DNA from: Bombardia bombarda
Lineage: Eukaryota; Ascomycota; Sordariomycetes; Sordariales; Lasiosphaeriaceae
Length of the DNA: 64,000 bases
Assembly: GCA_030512295.1 (NCBI GenBank)
Contig: JAULSR010000007.1
Coordinates: 434,001-498,000, forward strand
Direction of reading: 5' to 3'
The notes below the pieces were generated by a model. It saw only the letters and a program-made list of their open reading frames with translations. It was not told the origin of the DNA and did not search any database. Numbering within the stretch: the stretch's first letter is position 1; each line of letters starts with the position of its first letter. The position numbers were made by a program, and so were the translations under genes. Below are positions 54,262 to 64,000 of the stretch, one piece after another.

Positions 54262-55709
54262 TCATGCATGCCTCTGCGCAGCGCCGCGGCGCGCCTCACC
54301 ACCGACGACCTGAACCTCAACCCGTGTTGTGCGAGTCATGGATATCCCCCGAGGGCCGTGGTTCTGGAGGGTAATACCCTTGTTGCTGTCCTCGGAGTCA
54401 TCTTCGCCGAAACTATGCCTGGCCCCTGCCGTGTGCATCCCCATGCTTGGGGCCAGGACAATTTTGCCTTGCTTATGGTCGATAGGCATCCGGCTTTCCA
54501 GGTCGCTCATCTCCAGGTCGAACCAGGGCCTGTTTTCTGGTGGCGGTGGCGATCCTGGTCCCGCTGCCGCTGACGACGACAAGGTAGTTGATGTCTTCCC
54601 CGCTGACCTGGCAGAGTATCTCCCATGCATCCTCATCAACAGAGTGCTGGCTCTGATGCGGAGGGGCCCATAAACTGGAAGGCATGCGCAGATGACGGTG
54701 GTGGCAACGTGGATCAGAAGCCAGAGGATTATTATGTTGTATTCGGAGACGATATGATGTGGTTGGTACTGATAGTAGATGCGAGGGATGTTGGTGACGA
54801 CGGCCCTATGGAGTGTCAATGATTTAGCAAATCGAGCCCTGGACTCATGCCGTGCATAGGTAGGTAGGTGACTTACAATCCACCGACAAGAAACATACAA
54901 GACACAAAACACCTCGTCTTTGTCTTCATTGAGAGCGAGTGCAAGGCACGAATGGGAAGGGTCAAGATTGCGGCGTCCAGGATGACCTCGACCATACCCG
55001 TACTGGACGAGTACAGGTTGAAGTCGAGGTGGCATACAGTGCCCGGCCTCAGCCGGCGCCAGAAGCCCTCAATGTGGGTGCAGACGAAGAACATAGGCAG
55101 CGCTGACATGAGGTACCATGCTGTCGTGAGTATCATAAAGACTAAGCAGACTTTTTGAAACTTGGGAATCGAAAAGATGCGTCGGTACATGAGGAGGACC
55201 GATATCTTGGCCGTGTAAAGGCAAGTGATGCCGAAGAAATAACCGAGCCAAATGGACTAGATCAGACACAAAGTGTCCCGATGATCAGCTGAGGCATTGA
55301 AGGAAGGCGGAACATGGACCGAAGCCGGCTGGACTTACCTCGAGAAAGTTCTCGATACCGTGGCCAAGCCTTTCCTGAGTCGAAGGGGAATATGTGCTAA
55401 ACTCGGCGAGCACATGGGGAATTTCTTTGCCGTCGATCCCCCCAAGCAAGCCTGGATTTTTTGGCATCAGTCAGATTGGTTACGTCGTATGCAGTTTCAG
55501 TTGAACTTACCCCATAATGCCCCTACACTCCCAGCATAGTTGAATATCAAAGCGGCCAAGATCCACCAGTCATCCAAATGCAGCCCGAGTTTCGAAGAGA
55601 CCTTGCACCAGAACCGTAGGGCAACAGCAAAGGAAACAACTACCAAGCAGCTGATACATGCCGCAAAGTTGCGCTTGCCTTGGTAAGTCAGATCAGGGAC
55701 CAGAGTCAT
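54262..55709 (-). CDS. Second Pth11-like integral membrane protein (fungal rhodopsin domain)
   Basis: Four exons (55709-55511, 55451-55339, 55256-54877, 54805-54262) give 411 residues. The seven-helix rhodopsin-domain pattern is present: helix 1 FAACISCLVVVSFAVALRFW, GLHLDDWWILAALIFNYAGS, the long extracellular loop with GIDGKEIPHVLAEF, SIWLGYFFGITCLYTAKISV and LLMYRRIFSIPKFQKV. Then come TVCHLDFNLYSSSTGMVEVI, and ILWLLIHVATTVICACLPVY before the final helix and a long Ser/Pro-rich cytosolic tail (about 275-411). There is no CFEM domain. It belongs to the same broad family as the protein at 1283-2779, but the two are not close in sequence, so a recent duplication is unlikely. A ligand is unknown. 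Confidence 0.87.
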
Positions 55710-57578
55710 TGCAGAAAGCTGTGTGAAAGTTGTCAAGTTCGCGGATGATGGATAGGAACAATGAAGGTCTCGATGATATATGATGGAGATGGGCTTGGCG
55801 GGCGTGGAGCACGGTTTCCCCCCAAACTTATTATAAAGAGGCACGCAAAGCGACAATGCACAGAAACACCCCGTGAGTCGAGGTGCCGTGACTCTGCATT
55901 CGGTCGACCTGCAAGACAATAAACTGGCTGTCCAAAGCCTGATGAGTCTGGTCTGGTCACCAAGAGCGGCGTTGGAGGGCCATGAGGGTTAGACCAACCA
56001 GCTGCTGTGCCTCTAACAGCATTTAGTTCTACTTTAACTGTCTGGTGAAAGACATCAATGCCACATCGCGGCTCAGCGCAGCCGCCCATCCATTCCGCCC
56101 CAAGCTGGCCTCAAAGCTGCATGGTTTTATTGGGGTCCTAACCTGTCTTGGCACAGATAAAACTGCCATGCGTCTTGTCACTTGCATAAAGCTTATGAGG
56201 GCGAGTGGGTTGGTACCTAAGGTACCAGACCCTACACGAGTATCATGGCCAGAAGTAGAATGCCTAAATATAAAGACTGTGCATCTAGCATCTTCCTGTC
56301 TATCTCTATGTCTCTCTCGGTGCACCTCACGTTCTGGCATCTAAGAGTAGCGATTGCAGTTGAAGCTGTTTCATATACACCTTATCAAATTCGTGGATTT
56401 GGTTGTTATTTCGCATGGCTGGCCGGCTGGTTGGGTTATTCAACGGCAAATGCGGCAAACGCATCAACATGCACCTACCTACCTACCTACCTACCTACCT
56501 ACCTACATTACCTCGAGCTTAGGTACCTGTGACCTGTGCGTCTGCATGACCTGGCCCCCACGATAAGGTCGGTTGATCAGTGAAATTGCGAATGCGGAGT
56601 GGCTATTAGCCCAACATCTTGCACACTGTGGTACATGGAAGGCGAGAGGCGTCCAATGAATGGCTTCCGATCATGAACTTCAAGCGCCAGACCCGCCACT
56701 CGCGAAGAGGATCGGATGCTACCCGCTTCTTCCTTTATAAATTATCGATAAATGGAGAAACAACAGCGAAAGTCCAGCTGGTTTGTATATGTTTGTATAT
56801 GCACATATGTAGGCGTGTAGGTATGTACCCAAGTATCTGATCGTACTCAATCTTGGCCAGGCCACAGACTGAAAGGCGGTTTGTGTACCAGAAAGTATGC
56901 GCGCACGTTACATTCATCCCAGGATGTCATCCCCAACATCAAATCTCATAGGCTGGGCATGGGGGTAACAGTCAAGATCTACAAATATGTGTATGTGGAT
57001 GATGCCAGTATGATATGCAAAGTCAGAAAGGGAAAGAGGACAGAAGATTCCCACTACCCGGTTTGCTTAGGTATCTTGGCCATGATGCATATCGCTCCCT
57101 TAGCAGGTAAATGCAGAGAGAGCACACATCGCCAGCCTCCTTGGCCTTTTTCAATGCCGACCCCAACAAAGATATGAGTAATGAGACACATATAAGGTAC
57201 TGGCCATCGGAACGAACTCAACCTCGGCGAGTGGTAGGATACGGCTGCTGCATTTGTACGACCTGAACTAAAACAATATCATAGGCATGCCAGCGGCGGG
57301 TAAGCCCCCTGCATAGGGCGAAATCGTGGGACAGGACACCAGCTTCGTACCTAGGTAGGCAACTGAACTGAGGCATGTCCGATTATTACACCATGAGATG
57401 GTCTAGAGAAGGCGCAATCCCGATGGGCGCGGGAATATGAAGTGCAAGATACAAGGACGGAAGCCAACATGACATAAACCCACCCAGTTGCTGATTATAG
57501 CTAATGCACCGCTGCATCAGCTAAAATCAGTTCCGGTAATGCAGCTCTTTTTGTCTCACTAGGCTAGTTTAGTAGGTA
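55710..57578. other. 1.9-kb intergenic region
   Basis: This lies between the receptor gene and the NLR-like gene, both on the minus strand. It contains a CCTA microsatellite at 56472-56506 and further CCTA/TAGG words at 56215 and 57350. No gene is recognisable. Confidence 0.5.
56472..56506. repeat. CCTA tetranucleotide microsatellite
   Basis: About eight tandem ACCT/CCTA units, the reverse complement of the TAGG repeat at 32541. Confidence 0.95.
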
Positions 57579-60500
57579 CTATTTGAGACTGGTGGGACGA
57601 GCGCAGCCCGCCCTTTCTAACAAGGTAACGATGGACCCATGCCCGGACCGAGATGCCCAACTCCACGGCGTGTCGCCATTACTGTCCTCCAAATCGAGAT
57701 TCACCTTTCCCGTAGCCAACAGCAACTCCACAATGCCATCCACACCTTTCTCAGCAGCCAGACTCAATGCTGTTCTTCCACTCTTATCCCGGTGATGGAC
57801 ATCCACCTGCCCGTGGGCCAGAATGAGCCTGGCAATATCTGTATGTTTATCGCTCTTGATGAAAGCGGCATAACTTAGAGCTGTGTAACCGCTGTGATCC
57901 ACGGCATTGAGATCGACCCCGCCTGTTTCCAACAGCAGCCGAACCACTTCTGTGTGCCCTCCCACAGAAGCATGCATCAGTGACGTCCTAGCTTCTGCAA
58001 AAGCATGCCCAGTCCAGATCTCAATTTCAGACGGGTCCGCGGCTGGCCCAAGTCGTTCGTGTAACCCGTTCTGATTCCTTATAATACGCCGAACCAACTC
58101 CTTCCGTTTGGGGTCCGTGTTTTCCCATTCCAAGTCAGCGCTCCCTGTGTCAATGAGAAAGCCAACAAGCAGATCGTCTCCAGCCTCCGCGGCGTAAGAT
58201 AACAGGCGCCGGCTTCTATATCTATGGTAATCAAAGTCGTGGTCGTATCTCTTGCAGACTTTTCTGTGCACGAGATGCTGTATACATCTGCTACGACGCG
58301 AGACATCCGCCTGGGCTTCTGCTTCGATTTCTAGAAGTGCCAGAGCCGCTTCCTCACTACCCGTGACCAGCGCAGCTAAGATTGGTGGCCCGTAGCGCTC
58401 TTCGGATACGACAAAGCAAGATTGCCTTTGTAACATGCCATGGGCGCGGATTAAAGCAGATAAGTTTCGTTCTGCTAAGATGTATAATAGGCTTGCGTTC
58501 CCAGTATACTTGTACCGGTGTTTCTCGGCTTGGTATCTCCCACTAAAACTAAGTCGAGGTTCGTTTACACGTAAAGACTTCAAGTAGTAGTCTCCCTTGA
58601 TCCAGCTCAGTAGCGGAAAATCTTGAATGAAGGTCCCGATATGATTCCGGTTATCGTAGCCGGCTTGCGCAACTTCGGCGTGTTGGAGAACATTTCCTAT
58701 CGCGTACCGAAGGAATGGGAAGTCAAGATCATAATCTTTTTTGTTTGTGGGATCGGTGTAAAAACGAGCAATAACGTCGGAGGCAAAGTATTGACTACAA
58801 CATTGTGCCAGCCGGATGTTGCTTCGTCTCGAGATGTCGCCGCCAGAGGCTTCTGGCCATAACTCATTTATCCCATTGTCCTTCAGAAGGAAGTCTTTTA
58901 CAGACTCGTGGATGAATTGAACAGTTGGCCGCCCAACCTTTGTGATCTCTGCAAGGCCTTTAGACGTGTTCAGTATGAACCTTTTGATCGCACCTAGAGA
59001 AGTCTCGTTGCGAGTAGGGTCCCAAGCTGAGATATCTTCAGGCTCGGTTCCGGACAAGATGGCAAAGTACAACTCTTTTGGTGTCAACGACCGCTGAGCA
59101 AACAAGACCCATTGGATACAGAGGAGTAGTTCATTACTGTCGCGGCAGTCCCGGGTCAAAATATCGCGGAATAGCTCATGTAGGTCACCCGGTATGTCTT
59201 CGAGTGTTCTCTGCAGCCGTCGGGGAGTCCGGCCTCGGTCATGCTCCTTGTTCAACATGTCCACGACGAGCACGACCCACATGAATACTCCCGAGGCCTT
59301 TCTTTGAAGCTCAGCTCGAATTAATAGTGTGAGGTCACCTTGGCCGATTCTCAGCTCTCTGTCGATATACGTGATGATGTCTTGACTGTGGCCTTGGTGA
59401 TTCTCAAGGGTCAGGGTGTTTCCTCTCCTGATTGTGATGTGTGGGTAGTGTCTGCTCGCGAACATGACGTGCAGTCGAACGTTGACGGACAAGGCGACAT
59501 CGCCGAGATGCTGAAGATATGCGACCATGTCTCGGATCTGGTCTTCATCACACTCATCTAGAGCGTCGATGAAGCACGCCACTGAGCTGTGCTGTCCGAG
59601 GACCTTTATGGTTTCGGCGAGCATCTGCTTCAGTGAAAAAATGCTCCATGCCGTAGAAGCTTGTCCAGGCCTGATCCCAGCATTCTCAGCCACCGTCCGG
59701 ATCGTGGGAATCGTCAGTTGTGAGAGTAGCTGAACCAACAGTGATCGATACATGCCGGCCGTGGACTTCTCTAGATCGGACCCCCGAGCATGGAAGAAAA
59801 AGTGAAGAATAGTCTTGCTCCTCATTGACTTGCGTGCATTTGCAAGGATGTACTTCATAATAGTTGACTTCCCGGCTCCAGGTTTTCCCTTGATCCACAG
59901 GAAGCCCCCGTGGTCTTCAAACCTGCTGGCGTCAAGCCAGTCAAGATAGGGAGAAGACTCCATGATCCATGCACAAGTACCGGGGTTCGCTATCTCTATG
60001 GACATATGACGGGAATCCATTTGATCAAACCGGAGAGATTTCTGTAGTTCTGCGATCTCTTCGTTGTTGAGAGTAGTTCTCGGACTCGGCTTGCGACTCG
60101 AATACTCGCTGATGATTCTGTTGATGGCGGCAATAACACTTTTGTAACTGATATCATCGAATCCAGCAAAGCGACACATATCCATGTGGTTTCGTTCGAT
60201 ATGTTGAGTCCTTTCGATAGATGGGCAATTTAGGAAGGATGATGTGTCTTCGACAACCTTCCTCCCGTTGAGCACCTTGATGCCCAACCCCTCTTGGAAA
60301 GAATGGACCATCCATTGCTGGCGCTGGGCGATTGGACCAAACTCATCCATCAGTTCCCTGAGGCGCTCCGAAGATGGCAGGAGGGCATTGACGATTTGCT
60401 CGCTGACCGAGATCCCGACTGCCTTGATAATAGTCTCGGCAACGTGTTGAAGAACGCCACTTGGGTCGGCGCCGCCATGTGGTGTACCGAAAAAGACAAT

Positions 60501-60999
60501 GCCAACGGTCGAGCTGAAGACTTGATATAGATCGGTATGATCAAACAACTGAAGACTAGCCTGTCTTAACATCTCCTTCACAATGATGCCACCTAGGCTG
60601 TGTGCAATAAATACAACCGGCCTAAGGGGCTCCAACCGCCGCTCAACCTCCAAAGCTACCAAGAAGTCTCGAGCGATGTCGTAAACTGTAGTCTTATTCA
60701 GGGGCATGGAGCCAAATGCATGTCGCGGATGTGTATCATAACCATATGTCATGGTTCGCGCATGGGGGACGGATATCAGAAGCAGATCTCGAGGCCAGAA
60801 GACTGGATATGGCGCTTGTACGGAAGGGGGTTGATTAATAGAAGTCTGCTTCACTAATCGGCGAAGCCTCCTAAGTCGATGTCGAGGCTCGGTTGATTTC
60901 GCAGATATCGTGCCATTGTCGGCTGGCTGACTGCATGTTCCGTCTTTGTGAGCCCATGTCTTCTCCGGGTGGCCAGTGAATCCGTGTATGAACACAATG
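57579..60999 (-). CDS. Fungal NLR-like protein: alpha/beta-hydrolase, NACHT, ankyrin repeats (5-prime exon not resolved)
   Basis: A single open exon encodes about 1139 residues; numbering here starts at the GTG at 60995. Residues 1-290 are a SesB-like serine hydrolase effector domain: IVFIHGFTGHPEKTWAHKDG, FWPRDLLLISVPHA, VFIAHSLGGIIVKEML with nucleophile Ser133, and FFGTPHGGADP. Residues about 340-700 form a NACHT NTPase: P-loop FLWIKGKPGAGKSTIMKYIL near 365, Walker B VACFIDALDECDED near 475, and the Arg-containing MFASRHYPHITI. From about 930 there are five ankyrin repeats, such as RTSLMHASVGGHTEVVRLLL and RTALSLAAEKGVDGIVELLL. Such proteins underlie heterokaryon incompatibility and innate-immune-like recognition in fungi. 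The frame has an in-frame TGA just upstream and no ATG, but an AG acceptor at 61000 implies a short upstream exon that I could not place; loss of the start is the alternative. Confidence 0.85.
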
Positions 61000-61729
61000 C
61001 TTCAATTTGAAATACCTAGTCAGCAATGTATGCCTTTCGAATTTCGGGTCATTGACTGAGGCCAGGATGGATGCATGGTTGACATGGACACTTCAATCGA
61101 GAGGAGCTGTAAATCGCCTTCTCTTGTCTTTTTACAGTTCTTCAGAAAAATGGAATTTCGCCTGCAGGAGAGCCCACCCATCCTTCAAGACATTTCTGAC
61201 TTTTCCCAAGTTCTACTTCCAATGATTGTACTATGCTCGCCACCTTCCTACAATATGTTGTTTCAGACAGGGTACTATACGTCCTATTGAGTACCCTGGG
61301 GAGCCACCTTATACCCTAAAACAACCTAGGTAACTATGTACATAAGGTACCCAGTCTTGCCAGTGAGCCACAGTATAGCGTCTAGAATAAAGCACTACAA
61401 GGCATATACATCTCTATAACGGTGTTGGTAATGTGGTTTTGTAATCTTCACTCGCCCAATGTCATCTTGTAACTTAATGATCAAGTATAGAGTTGAATGG
61501 TAAATACTATAAAATAGACCAGAATGACTTAAACTTTGTTCCTTATATTAATTCTAGCCAGGTACCTAGGGACCTATGTATATTTTTATGCAACAACTGT
61601 GGATTGACTTCTGATGGATCATTCTCGCAGTCCCACTCCCAAGTGTTACACGCTCATGCTTCACTGGGCTTCCACTGCTCTCCTCATTATAAGACACAAA
61701 CCCTCACCTATATACACCCATACCCCTTC
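61000..61729. other. Intergenic region, probably with the first exon of the NLR-like gene
   Basis: The missing start of the NLR-like gene should lie within the first few hundred bases. No single ATG exon with a proper donor was convincing. The rest, toward 61729, is the 3-prime flank of the AP-3 gene and is AT-rich at 61440-61580. Confidence 0.45.
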
Positions 61730-63412
61730 TCAACACCTAATCTCCACACCGCCTTTACTGACAGTCAGATACTTGACACCCTTATACGGCTTCATGTTTT
61801 CGCTCAGCCCCCTGCTCTTCCTCTGATCGATTAGGATGCTCTCCACCTTGATGCCGCTAGCCAGCCAGCCCTTGACGGCAAAGCTGACCGACGCGGAGCT
61901 GGGCATTAGAATCTTATTCTGCGCTGCCCTACGCCCGTCTTTATTACTATCACCTTCTGCAACCCCTCTGTCGTTCTTGGAGCTCCCCTTACCCCTACTA
62001 TGGTTATTCTCCACTGCAGCGGCGCCCTGATACTCGTCATAGACATACTCCTTCCCCGTCCCGAACCCGAAGCCCGTCGGGTCGGTGTCCTGGTCGTCCT
62101 CGTCAGATGTTAACTGCCCGACCACTGTGCAGCGCAAGGCAAATAATGGGGAGGCGGCAGCAGCCAGTTCCTTCGCTGGGATATTCCACTCGAGAAAGCG
62201 ATCCCCTGGGTTGTAAGTGGCGTCGCCCCTGCTGGGGCGGATCTCGGAGAGGTTGCGCACGTCGGCGGGCAGGGGGACAGTGACTTTGAGATCCTGAATA
62301 GAGGGGGAGGAGGGGGTTCCTGAGTGTGCGGGCGGTCCCCCAGCAAAGTTGCGGCTGTTGTTGCCGCCTCTCCCGACACCAGACGAGGATATAGATGAGC
62401 CACTGCCGCCGCTTGGGCTGAAGACGCGGTTGACGGTCAAGCGGACCTCAAAGTCGGAGCCGGTGGGGCCAAGGGAGGTCTTGATCTCGAGACTGACGGG
62501 TAACTTAAGGTTTCCATTTGAAGAGAGGCTTTGGCTGGAAAAGGGAAGCAGGTCAACCTCGTAGCCGGCGAGGATGAAGCGGCCGTCGGGGGGCACAAAG
62601 CTCAGCACGCCAGGTTGCTCACGCCAGCGGGCGAGGCGCACGCACGGGTGGAAGACAGGCAGCTCGATGAGGCTGCCGAGGTTGTGCTTTCCCGACGGCC
62701 CGTTGAGGGTCACAAGTATGTCAGGGACGCCCGATACTTTGGCGGTAAAGGCGATGGTGCCGGCTGCGAAGGCGGCGAGGGGTCTCCCAGAGGGGGCCAG
62801 TGTGACGGAGAGCGTCTCGACAATATCCGCGTAGAGCTCATTGGAGGTGTGACGGACGTTGGCGCGGCGCCAGGGCAATGCGGGAGCTGTCTGGGCCAGC
62901 AAGGACGGGGCACTGGAGTTGTTGGACGAGGAGGCAAAGGGGGCCTTGGTCGGCAGGTTGAGGTTGCCCAGCAGCTTGCCCATGAAGCCCTCGACCTCGA
63001 CCAGGTCGCGCAGCGCATTTGGTTCCGTCGTGGCAATGGCGCCGCCATCGCACATCTCGGTGAGCAGCTGTGCCACTACATCGTAGCTGGTCTCAAGCTT
63101 GTGAGCGAGAAGGGGGGCCCCCAAGAAGTCCTCGAGCGCGTCGACAAGCCGATGGAGGAACTCGAGCACCAGGAGCGGCTCGACGTCGGACGACGCTGTC
63201 ACGAGGAAGAGTAGGTTCGCATGGTCGAGGCTGAAGACGAGAGTGGGCGGATTGGTGTTGGGGAGGTAGATGAGGTTGGGGCGCGGGGGTGGATGGTCGA
63301 GGTAGAGGGGCAGGAGGTGGGCTGCCGAGAGCGGTCGGGATGTGTATGTATGCGACAGGACCAGGCTGTTGTGCTCGTCGAAGATGTGCAGCGCCTCAAT
63401 GACGCCGTTCAT
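61730..63412 (-). CDS. apm3: AP-3 adaptor complex subunit mu
   Basis: A single exon of 560 residues. The N-terminal longin-like domain (1-140) starts MNGVIEALHIFDEHNSLVLS and includes VEPLLVLEFLHRLVDALEDF. A linker contains LPWRRANVRHTSNELYADIV, the usual join to the mu homology domain (about 190-560). That domain shows FTAKVSGVPDILVTLNGPSG, FHPCVRLARWREQPGVLSFV and PPDGRFILAGYEVDL, then IQDLKVTVPLPADVRNLSEI. It ends with FAVKGWLASGIKVESILIDQ and YKGVKYLTVSKGGVEIRC. AP-3 sorts membrane cargo from Golgi or endosomes to the vacuole, and the mu subunit reads tyrosine-based signals. Ser/Gly-rich inserts near 345-375 and 465-500 are common in filamentous fungi. Confidence 0.95.
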   Translation of the reverse strand: MNGVIEALHIFDEHNSLVLSHTYTSRPLSAAHLLPLYLDHPPPRPNLIYLPNTNPPTLVFSLDHANLLFLVTASSDVEPLLVLEFLHRLVDALEDFLGAPLLAHKLETSYDVVAQLLTEMCDGGAIATTEPNALRDLVEVEGFMGKLLGNLNLPTKAPFASSSNNSSAPSLLAQTAPALPWRRANVRHTSNELYADIVETLSVTLAPSGRPLAAFAAGTIAFTAKVSGVPDILVTLNGPSGKHNLGSLIELPVFHPCVRLARWREQPGVLSFVPPDGRFILAGYEVDLLPFSSQSLSSNGNLKLPVSLEIKTSLGPTGSDFEVRLTVNRVFSPSGGSGSSISSSGVGRGGNNSRNFAGGPPAHSGTPSSPSIQDLKVTVPLPADVRNLSEIRPSRGDATYNPGDRFLEWNIPAKELAAAASPLFALRCTVVGQLTSDEDDQDTDPTGFGFGTGKEYVYDEYQGAAAVENNHSRGKGSSKNDRGVAEGDSNKDGRRAAQNKILMPSSASVSFAVKGWLASGIKVESILIDQRKSRGLSENMKPYKGVKYLTVSKGGVEIRC

Positions 63413-63746
63413 GGTGATTGTTATCGTCGTCGTTGGTGGGCGATGATGGTTGGACTACGGTGCGATTAAGTAGGTAGTACCCTGCTGCCCAAAGACAGTG
63501 GGGAGCTGTTCAGGGCCCCAGGGAGCACTGACGCAATCAAACAGTGGGACAGGCGGGACAAGTGCGCCAAGCTCCTAGGTTTAAGGTAGGTGGCAGGTGG
63601 TTTGGGCGGTGACCACGGGCAGTACCCCGCTGGACCCTCTTGGCCGTCGCGTTCCGCGACAATTCGCGGTCTCACCTGACACGTCCACTTTGTACTTTGT
63701 TCAATTGTAATCTCTACAATTGTAATCTCTAATTCCGCCCTTCGCC
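63413..63746. promoter_or_regulatory. Divergent promoter region between AP-3 mu and DMAC1-like genes
   Basis: These 334 bases separate two divergent genes. A direct repeat of CAATTGTAATCTCTA lies at about 63702-63731, just before the plus-strand start. No coding sequence is seen. Confidence 0.5.
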
Positions 63747-64000
63747 ATGGCTGGGGACAAGCTGCCCTCGACCTACTCGCTGGATAGGCCGGAGAAACTC
63801 AACGACCTCCTCAAGAAGGACCGCGTCGATGACTGCTTTGGGTGCAGGGTCGTCGGTAAGTCTCCCCAATACTTCCATGTCAACTAAGCCGGGCTAAATC
63901 AAAACGACAGGTGCTACTGCCTTTGGAGGTCTCGGCGCATACAGCTATTTCTCGGGCCTTCACCATCTCGAGCAGAACCGAGCCAAAATCATCGCCAGCA
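63747..64000 (+). CDS. Small DMAC1/TMEM261-like mitochondrial membrane protein (partial)
   Basis: Two exons are visible (63747-63855, then 63911 to the window edge), encoding at least 66 residues from MAGDKLPSTYSLDRPEKLND. The splice rebuilds DDCFGCRVVGATAFGGLGAY, a CxxC motif at the start of a Gly-rich membrane helix. This is the hallmark of the distal membrane-arm assembly complex 1 (TMEM261) domain, whose human member helps assemble respiratory complex I. The fungal proteins are short (about 75-100 residues), so only the tail is missing. Assignment rests on this short motif and is moderate. Confidence 0.65.

Overview
The window looks like a chromosomal segment of a filamentous ascomycete, most likely a Sordariomycete. 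The evidence is short GT-AG introns of about 46 to 130 bases, Pth11-like rhodopsin-domain receptors, a GtaA-type secreted glutaminase, a NACHT-ankyrin NLR-like protein, and intergenic DNA full of short CCTA/TAGG words. I cannot name the species. Introns were placed by hand. For every complete spliced gene, exon lengths sum to whole codons and the splice junctions rebuild family motifs. The one exception is the Iec3-like gene, which is one base short.

Left part (1-12 kb): the start of a cytochrome P450 (minus, running off the edge) is divergent from a Pth11-like receptor gene. A MFS transporter, a nine-exon secreted Thr-rich protein, a ureidoglycolate lyase and a 2H-phosphoesterase-like protein follow.

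Central part (12-41 kb): mostly conserved housekeeping and signalling genes. These are a PH-C2-RasGAP protein, cyclophilin 40 (with a good heat-shock element upstream), D-aminoacyl-tRNA deacylase, the CCR4-NOT subunit Not3/5, a C2H2 transcription factor behind a 5 kb gene-free region, NADP isocitrate dehydrogenase, an INO80 Iec3-like subunit divergent from a MYG1 exonuclease, and an endosulfine (Igo1-like).

Right part (42-61 kb): more accessory in character. It holds a secreted glutaminase, a 4 kb gene-free stretch, a mitochondrial-type lipase divergent from an NAD(P)-binding reductase, an FAD monooxygenase, a second Pth11-like receptor, and a fungal NLR-like protein (alpha/beta-hydrolase, NACHT, ankyrin). 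The window ends with the conserved AP-3 mu subunit and the start of a small DMAC1/TMEM261-like mitochondrial protein.

No operons, CRISPR arrays, rRNA, intact transposons or confident tRNA genes were seen. The most unusual observations are two reading-frame breaks, each at a run of exactly five G, in the RasGAP and Iec3-like genes; the NLR with an unresolved 5-prime exon; the perfect heat-shock element before cyclophilin 40; and an interstitial telomere-like TTAGGG motif in the shared Iec3/MYG1 promoter.
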